Shown here: positions 58,350-64,000 of the stretch, one piece after another | How the letters are laid out: each line of letters begins with the position of its first letter | Numbering within the stretch: position 1 is the stretch's first letter | DNA from: Hevea brasiliensis | Taxonomy: Eukaryota; Streptophyta; Magnoliopsida; Malpighiales; Euphorbiaceae | DNA: 64,000 bases | Reading direction: 5' to 3' | Assembly: GCF_030052815.1 (NCBI RefSeq) | Contig: NC_079500.1 | Span: 310,001 to 374,000, forward strand | Program-made: the position numbers and the translations under genes | Notes under the pieces: generated by a model | What the model saw: the letters and a program-made list of their open reading frames with translations, nothing else | Database searches by the model: none | Told to the model about the DNA's origin: nothing

Positions 58350-59258
58350 TTAAAATCAACTTGGATCAAGGAACCAGAGGTTGATAACAGGAAATTTAAA
58401 TGCAGGAAAATTAAAATCAACTTAGATCAAGGAACCAAAGGTTGATTACAGGGAATTTAAATGCAGGAAAATTAAAATCAACTTAGATCAAGGAACCAGA
58501 GGTTGATTAATAGGAAATTTAAGTTGCAGGAAATTAAAATCAACTTAGATAAAGGAACCAGAGGTTGATAACAGGAAATTTAAATTGCGAGAAATTAAAA
58601 TCAACTTAGATCAAGGAACCAGAGGTTGATAACAGGAAATTTAAATTGCGGGAAATTAAAATCAACTTAGATCAAGGAACCAGAGGTTGATAGCAGGAAA
58701 TTTAAATTGCAGGAAATTAAAATCAACTTAGATCAAGGAACCAGAGGTTAATAATAGGAAATTTAAATTGCGGGAAATTAAAATCAACTTAGATCAAGGA
58801 ACTAGAGGTTGATAGCAGGAAAATTAAATTGCAGGAAATTAAAATCAACTTAGATCAAGGAACCAGAGGTTGATAACAGGAAATGTAAATTGCTGGTAAT
58901 TAAAATCAACTTAGATCAAGGAACCAGAGGTTGATAACAGGAAATTTAAATTGCTGGAAATTAAAATCAACTTAGATCAAGGAACCAGAGGTTGATAACA
59001 GGAAATGTAAATTGCTGGTAATTAAAATCAACTTAGATCAAGGAACCAGAGGTTGATAACAGGAAATTTAAATTGCAGGAAATTAAAATCAACTTAGATC
59101 AAGGAACCAGAGGTTGATAAGAGGAAATGTAAATTGCTGGTAATTAAAATCAACTTAGATCAAGGAACCAGAGGTTGATAACAGGAAATTTAAATTGCTG
59201 GAAATTAAAATCAACTTAGATCAAGGAACCAGAGGTTGATAACAAGAAATTTAAATTA
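58350..59258. repeat. 61-bp tandem array, about 15 copies
   Basis: Unit: TAAAATCAACTTAGATCAAG, then GAACCAGAGGTTGATAACAG, then a GAAATTTAAATTGC-type end. Period 61 in the first copies by direct count. Two variants (GCAGGAAATT and GCTGGTAATT or GCTGGAAATT endings) alternate in the later copies, suggesting higher-order duplication. It sits between the polypurine tract and integrase, where tandem arrays are typical of Tat/Ogre elements. Confidence 0.92.
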
Positions 59259-59426
59259 CACTTACAAAGCAAGCCTAATCCGGACACAAGAAGTTCTTTC
59301 CCGATGAAGTATACTTAACATGATCCCGAAGGCCAATGATTAATGGAGGACGAGCTACAAGACTTGACTTACGACCTTCTTTTTTCTAATGCCCCTTTTC
59401 AGTTCTTGACTTTCTCCTTACTTTGC

Positions 59427-60049
59427 GAAAAGCCCCCTTGCGGGTTTTCACTTTTCTTTCGTCCATTTAACTAGAAGCGCCTTTCCAGGTTTTCTCCTCT
59501 AGTTTTTTTTTTTTTATTATTGTTTCCTGCAAATCTCATAGCAAACTACGTGAGGTTATCAATTGTCAAATCCTAATCTTATGGCAAAAATTTTAACTGA
59601 TTAATAGCGCATTAAATAACGAGATTGCAGAAAGATAATGTTAAAGAATGAGTATAAAAGTATAGGGAATGAAGTATGACTTTATTATGGTTTTAACAAA
59701 GATAGAGTTTCAAAGAAAAAGGGTACAAGGATAGATCTCACATAGTCCTTGTGGTTAGCTTTGAAGTCCCTCAACTGCCATTATTTCAAGTTCTCTGAAG
59801 CCTCATGCCGTGACGGTTTCTCTTCATCCTCGGTTTCATGCCCCATTCCTTATTTCTCCCTTTTGGTTCTTGAGATGCCCTTTCGGGTTTTCATCCCTAG
59901 CTCTTTCCCTTTTTTTTTTTTTTACTCACTCTTTCAGGACGCCCTTTCGGGTTTTCGTCCTTCACTCATTTTTCAGAAAGCGCCCCTTCGGGGTTTTCGC
60001 CTTCTTTCACACATTTTGCTAGGAGCGCCTTTTCGGGTTTTCACTCCTA
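59427..60049. repeat. Six hairpins with shared core and differing, self-complementary arms
   Basis: Core CCCTTTCGGGTTTT (variants in all six). Arms: GAAAAG/CTTTTC (59427-59456), CTAGA/TCTAG (59471-59502), GATG/CATC (59874-59895), AGGACG/CGTCCT (59936-59961), GAAAG/CTTTC (59976-60008), TAGGAG/CTCCTA (60020-60049). Each arm pair differs from the others yet is complementary to its own partner. The copies are separated by pyrimidine-rich spacers (purine-rich in the element RNA). They lie directly after the integrase stop. Confidence 0.7.
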
Positions 60050-60064
60050 CCCTTTTTTTTTTTT

Positions 60065-61359
60065 TTAGGCATAATATCTCTTGACGGTGTCAGCATTCAC
60101 AGGTCTTGCAAATTCCTCACCGTCCATGTGGGTCAAGACCAAGGCTCCTCCAGAAAATGTCTTTTTAACCACATAGGGTCCCTCGTAGGTTGGTGACCAT
60201 TTGCCCCGGGGATCGTTTTGATTTGGTAGCACTTTCTTCAGAACTAGGTCCCCGGGTTGGAATTCGCGTGGGCGAACGCTTTTGTCAAATGCCCTAGCCA
60301 TTCTCCTCTGGTACAACTGCCCATGACATGCTGCTGCTAAACTTTTCTCGTCCAGCAAGTTTAACTGATCCAACCTCGACTGGATCCATTCTGACTCATC
60401 AATCCCCGATTCCTTTAGGATCCTCAGGGAAGGAATTTCAACCGCAATGGGTAATACTGCTTCCATCCCGTAAACCAGTGAGTATGGGGTTGCCCCGGTT
60501 GAGGTTCTTACAGAAGTCCGATATGCGTGAAGAGCATAGGGAAGCATATCATGCCAATCCCTGTATGTGACCGTCATTTTCCGGATTATCCTCTTGAGAT
60601 TTTTATTTGCGGCTTCCACCACTCCATTCATCTGGGGACGGTATGGGGAGGAATTGAGATGTCAGATTTTGTATTGATCACATAATTTCTGAATCTTTGG
60701 ACCATTCAGATTCTTGGCGTTGTCAGTGACGATTTCATTGGGGAGACCATACCGGCAGATGATATTGTTTCTGAGGAATTTGAGAAAAGTGTTCTGTGTA
60801 ATATGGGCGTATGACGTGGCTTCAACCCATTTGGAGAAATAGTCGATGGCTACTAGGATAAATCTGTGCCCATTGGATGCCTTAGGGTTGATGGGACCAA
60901 TAACATCGATGCCCCACATAGCGAAAGGCCATGGTGAGACGAGGTTGAACAACTTGTGAGATGGAACATTTATCGGATCCGCATAAATCTGACACTTATG
61001 GCACTTTTGAAAGTATTCAATGTAATCCTTTTCCATCGTAGTCCAGAAATATCCACGTCGCATGATTTGCTTAGCCATCATATGCCCGTTGGCATGGGTT
61101 GCACAATTTCCCTCATGAGTCTCAAAAAGGATTTTCTTTGCCTCCTTTGCATCCACACACCTCAACAATTCACCGTTGGAACTCCTCTTGTATAGGACTT
61201 CTCCACTGGGGAAGTATCCCAGTGCTAATCTCCGAATCATCCTTCTTTCGTTTCTGTTTGCCCCTGAAGGGAATTCTCTGGTTCTGCAGTAGACCAGGAT
61301 GTCATGATACCAAGGCTTACCATCGGGCTCTTCCTCGATCATGAAGCAGTATGCTGGTT
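60065..61359 (-). pseudogene. Tat/Ogre integrase
   Basis: Zinc region HHCC at about 61112-60990 (HANGH, then CHKCQ). Catalytic residues: Asp in WGIDVIGP (about 60910), Asp in VTDNAKNLN (about 60725) and Glu in NGVVEAANKN (about 60620); all three are present. The text continues through GATPYSLVYGMEAVLP and the C-terminal VLKKVLPNQNDPRGKWSPTYEGPY block to the stop at 60065. There is no chromodomain, as expected for Tat. One in-frame TGA (60662-60664) lies just before the RPQMNG block; the frame is otherwise continuous with RT and RNase H. Confidence 0.88.
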
Positions 61360-62299
61360 CACTTCTTGCCTTAATCTTCAATACTTGAGTTATCTGTCCT
61401 TCTTCTATTTGAGCCATAACAGCTAGAGTAGCTAAGGCATCAGCAAATTGATTCTTGTCTCTACTAAGATGAGTGAAAGAGATTTCTTCGAATTTCTTAA
61501 TCAGCTCCACTAAGTACTTCTGATATGGGATTAGCTTTGGATCCTTGGTTTGCCATTCTCCCTTGACCTGATAAATAATCAGGGCTGAGTCTCTGTATAC
61601 CTCCAACTTCCTGATTTTCATTTCGATGGCAGCCTGTAGACCCATCACACAAGCTTCGTATTCCGCGACGTTGTTGGTGCAGTCGAATCTCAACTTGATA
61701 GCTATCGGGAAGTGTTTCTCGTCCGAGGTTATCAATACAGCTCCAATTCCATTACCGGACAAATTGACAGCTCCGTCGAAATACATTTCCCATACATCGG
61801 CTGGCCCCTCTTCTTCGCACTCTACTTCATTAATATGCTCGTCGGGGAACTCAAAATCTAGAGCTTCATAATCCTGGATAGGATTTTCTACTAGGAGGTC
61901 AGCGATCACGCTACCTTTCACTGCTTTCCGGGTCACATAGACTATGTCATATTGGGAGAGTATAACCTGCCACTTGGCTATCCTACCTGGCACGAATGGG
62001 CTTTCAAATACATATTTGATAGGATCCATCTTGGAGATGAGCCATGTCTTGTGATTCAACATGTAGTGTTTGAGGCGATTTGTCGTCCACGCTAACGCGC
62101 AGCAAGTTTTCTCTAGGAAAGAGTACCTCGACTCGCCATCATTGAACTTTTTGCTCAGATAATAAATAGCCCTCTCCTTTCGGCCGGTATCATCATGTTG
62201 TCCCAAAACACATCCCATCGAGTTCTGTTGGACTGCCATATACAGAATCAGAGGCCTTCCCGCGACTGGAGGAACCAATACTGGTGGGTTTGACAGGTA
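61360..62299 (-). pseudogene. Tat/Ogre RNase H plus second archaeal-type RNase H
   Basis: The first RNase H (62278 to about 61900) has ERAIYYLSKKFNDGESRYS and LEKTCCALAW, but the usual first catalytic Asp is replaced (LYMAVQQ), so it looks degenerate. A linker rich in Glu/Asp follows. The second RNase H (about 61800-61410) keeps the full DEDD set: MYFDGAVN, NNVAEYEACVMG, YRDSALI and FADALATLA. A second, intact RNase H with a weakened first one is the known pattern in the Tat lineage. A TAG at 62300-62302 separates this part from RT in the same frame. Confidence 0.85.
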
Positions 62300-63494
62300 C
62301 TACTTGATTTTCTCGAAAGCCTCTTGGCAAACTGAATCCCATTGGGTGGAATTATTCTTCCGGAGTAGTCTGAAAATAGGCTTAGCTTTGGCAGTGAGAT
62401 TGGAAATAAACCTTGATATGTAGTTCAACTTTCCTAAGAAACTGCGCACCTCCCTTTCTGTTTTTGGGGATGGCATCTCTTGAATAGCTCGAACTTTGTC
62501 TGGGTCAACTTCTATTCCTTTCTCGCTTATTATAAATCCCAACAATTTCCCAGATCTAGCTCCGAATATGCATTTGGCAGGGTTCAGTTTTAATTGATAT
62601 TTCCTGAGCCTCTCGAATACTTTCCTCAGCACCTGCACATGGCTCTCTTTTCCCCGGGATTTAATGATCATATCATCCACATACACCTCCACTTCTTTTT
62701 GCATCATATCGTGGAATAATGTGACCATTGCACACTGGTAGGTAGCACCAGCATTCTTCAACCCGAAAGGCATGACCCGATAGCAAAATACTCCCCATTG
62801 AGTGATGAAAGCAGTTTTATCCTTGTCTTCCTCATCCATTGGGATCTGATTGTACCCTGATGCCCCATCAATACACGAACACCTGCCCAATCCCGCAGCA
62901 TTGTCAACTAACACATCAATGTGAGGGAGAGGGAAATCGTCTTTCAAGCTCGCTTTATTAAGATCCCTGTAGTCAATGCACACCCTGACTCTCCCGTCCT
63001 TCTTCATTACCGGGACGACGTTAGCTACCCATTGGGGATATTTGACTACTTTCAGGAACCCAGCGTCATACTGTTTCTTGACTTCATCCTAAACTTTGAG
63101 CAGTGTATTGGGATTCATTCTCCTTAACTTCTGCTTTATCGAGATTGTCCCCGGAATAAGGGGAATCTTGTGCGCCACTATCTGGGGGTCCAAACCAACC
63201 ATATCATCATAGCTCCAGGAAAATACGTCCAGGAATTCTCTAAGCAAATTGATCATATCCCCCAATTCTTCACTCTCCACTACCTTAAGTTCCCTTTTCT
63301 CTTCTTCCGTGCCTAAGTTTATGATGCATGTTTTGTCTTCACAAGGAACTAGGGAAGGTTCATCTCTTTCGTCCCTTTCTTCTGCGAGATTTTCCTCAGA
63401 ATCACTTGAAGTAATGGCAGTTATGGGGATTTCAAAATTAACCGGAGGAATTTCTGAGTTTATTGGATTATTAGGTGTTAATTAATGAATGGTC
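62300..63494 (-). pseudogene. Tat/Ogre linker and reverse transcriptase
   Basis: Begins at the proposed splice acceptor (63494). An acidic linker (about 63480-63280) leads to VFSWSYDDMVGLDP and the HKIPLIPG block, then RT: KKDGRVRVCIDYRDLNKA, CIDGASGYNQI, the VMPFGLKNAGATYQ block, catalytic YVDD at 62672-62683, LLGFIISEKGIEVDP and RSFLGKLNYISRFI. In-frame stops: TAA 63482-63484, TAG 63089-63091 and TAG 62300-62302. No frameshift is seen: all parts share one frame. The catalytic aspartates are kept. Confidence 0.87.
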
Positions 63495-63677
63495 CTGAAT
63501 GAATAAAAATAGAACATATTATGAGGATGGAATTCAAAAGGAAAGAAAGAGTGAATTGGATTTTGAATGCACTATTAATTCATTAATATTTATGCCATAA
63601 AAAAAGGGTCCATTTACAGTATTACACTTGCCACCATGGACAAAATGATCAAGTGTAGATAACCAAAGGTACTTTAC
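63495..63677 (-). other. Probable intron upstream of RT in Tat/Ogre pol
   Basis: On the minus strand the exon ends TTCGA before GTAAAG (donor at 63677), and a pyrimidine-rich run ends TTCATTCAG (acceptor at 63495). Length is 183 bases, AT-rich, with a stop immediately at its start. Splicing keeps the frame of both sides. An intron at this place, between protease and RT, is a described feature of Ogre elements. Confidence 0.72.
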
Positions 63678-64000
63678 TCGAAATTGAATACAGGGATGTC
63701 CTCTGCTGTCCAGTTGTCTAGTTCTTGCCCCTCAGCTATTGGCGAGACCAGAGCCTCATACAAGGAATCCAGGTAGATGACCTCGACGGATGGTTCATCA
63801 GGTGATTCTTCAACCTTAGCAGGATTTTCAATGACCGGTTTAGTGAAGACTTCTGTGATTCTCAGGACTACTTTCATCTTTCCCATTTTCTGGTCGAACC
63901 TTTGATCCCGGAGCATTTTCCTCATCCAGAATCGCCCATCCATAAGGGCATCTTCCTCATAACCCAAACCACAACGGCCTACTTTCTGGATAGCCGATAT
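63678..64000 (-). CDS. Tat/Ogre gag-pol exon before the intron, partial
   Basis: The frame is open from the window edge to the donor at 63677, about 107 codons. The text contains GLGYEEDALMDGRFWMRKML, MKVVLRITEVF, and the end ELDNWTAEDIPVFNFE, which resembles the conserved segment after the protease in this lineage. Protease and gag lie beyond the edge. No catalytic residues are visible here. The unspliced frame stops at 63674-63676, three bases into the intron. Confidence 0.7.

Larger units (their letters stand above)
52350..64000 (-). mobile_element. Tat/Ogre-type Ty3/gypsy element, 3' half, runs off right edge
   Basis: In element order from the right edge: post-protease linker, intron, RT, RNase H, second (archaeal-type) RNase H, integrase without chromodomain, a hairpin cluster, a 61-bp tandem array, polypurine tract and a 5.89-kb LTR. 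A second RNase H, an intron before RT, giant LTRs, 3' tandem repeats and an extra ORF are known hallmarks of the Tat lineage including Ogre. The element is inserted in A5. Candidate TSD half: CAAGG at 52345-52349; its partner is outside. Gag, protease and the 5' LTR are also outside. Confidence 0.88.

Noticed and set aside
58350..59258. CRISPR-like array
   Set aside because: Repeats are directly adjacent with no unique spacers; it is a tandem array within a plant retroelement.
60328..61871. Plus-strand ORFs of 79-81 codons opposite Tat pol
   Set aside because: Shadows of the conserved minus-strand integrase and RNase H frames.
1..64000. tRNA or rRNA genes
   Set aside because: I looked for cloverleaf-like and conserved rRNA text and saw none; only the tRNA-complementary PBS of the copia element was found. 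A tRNAscan-SE run would settle it.

Overview
This is nuclear DNA from a flowering plant, probably a eudicot: it is AT-rich, has no bacterial-style gene clusters, and is built almost entirely of plant transposable elements. I could not fix the species; the LTR families look like those of woody eudicots, but that is an impression. I found no intact host gene. The only host-like coding remnant is a GRF zinc-finger gene broken by a solo LTR. A 100-base run of N (19693-19792) marks an assembly gap.

Positions 1-16.8 kb are a stack of nested LTRs from two families. Family A is the LTR of the Ty3/gypsy chromovirus seen with coding sequence at 19.8-27.3 kb. Family B is known here only from LTRs. Several copies are complete solo LTRs with perfect 5-bp target-site duplications (TSDs): B1 2114-5570 (TGCAC), A2 8180-14805 (TCATG), A3 10925-14155 (CCCAA) and B4 33758-37442 (GAATT). 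The order can be read directly: an older B copy (B2) received A1, which received B1; B2 also received A2, which received A3; and B3 lies against the end of B2.

Positions 16.8-33.7 kb hold an Athila-like LTR remnant, a Ty1/copia fragment, a decayed Tekay-like chromovirus, the end of a CACTA DNA transposon with subterminal repeats, a degenerate telomere-like tract, two halves of another chromovirus in opposite orientation, a second short telomere-like tract and an AT-rich stretch. The GRF pseudogene spans 33.3-37.55 kb around solo LTR B4. Positions 37.6-41.7 kb hold two related LTR-like units (C1, C2), each with an (AT)n run.

Positions 41.7-52.3 kb hold a minus-oriented family A LTR (A5) split by a complete but defective Ty1/copia element (42828-51614, TSD GTTCA). 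From 52350 to the right edge runs the 3' half of a very large minus-oriented Ty3/gypsy element of the Tat/Ogre type. It has a 5.9-kb LTR, a 61-bp tandem array, a cluster of hairpins, pol with a second (archaeal-type) RNase H, and a probable intron upstream of RT. Pol carries four in-frame stops and no frameshift. The U3 part of its LTR carries, on the opposite strand, a TATA box and two ORFs: one with the putative gypsy-type transposase domain, the other a proline-rich coiled-coil protein. This antisense unit and the hairpin cluster are the most interesting parts of the window.
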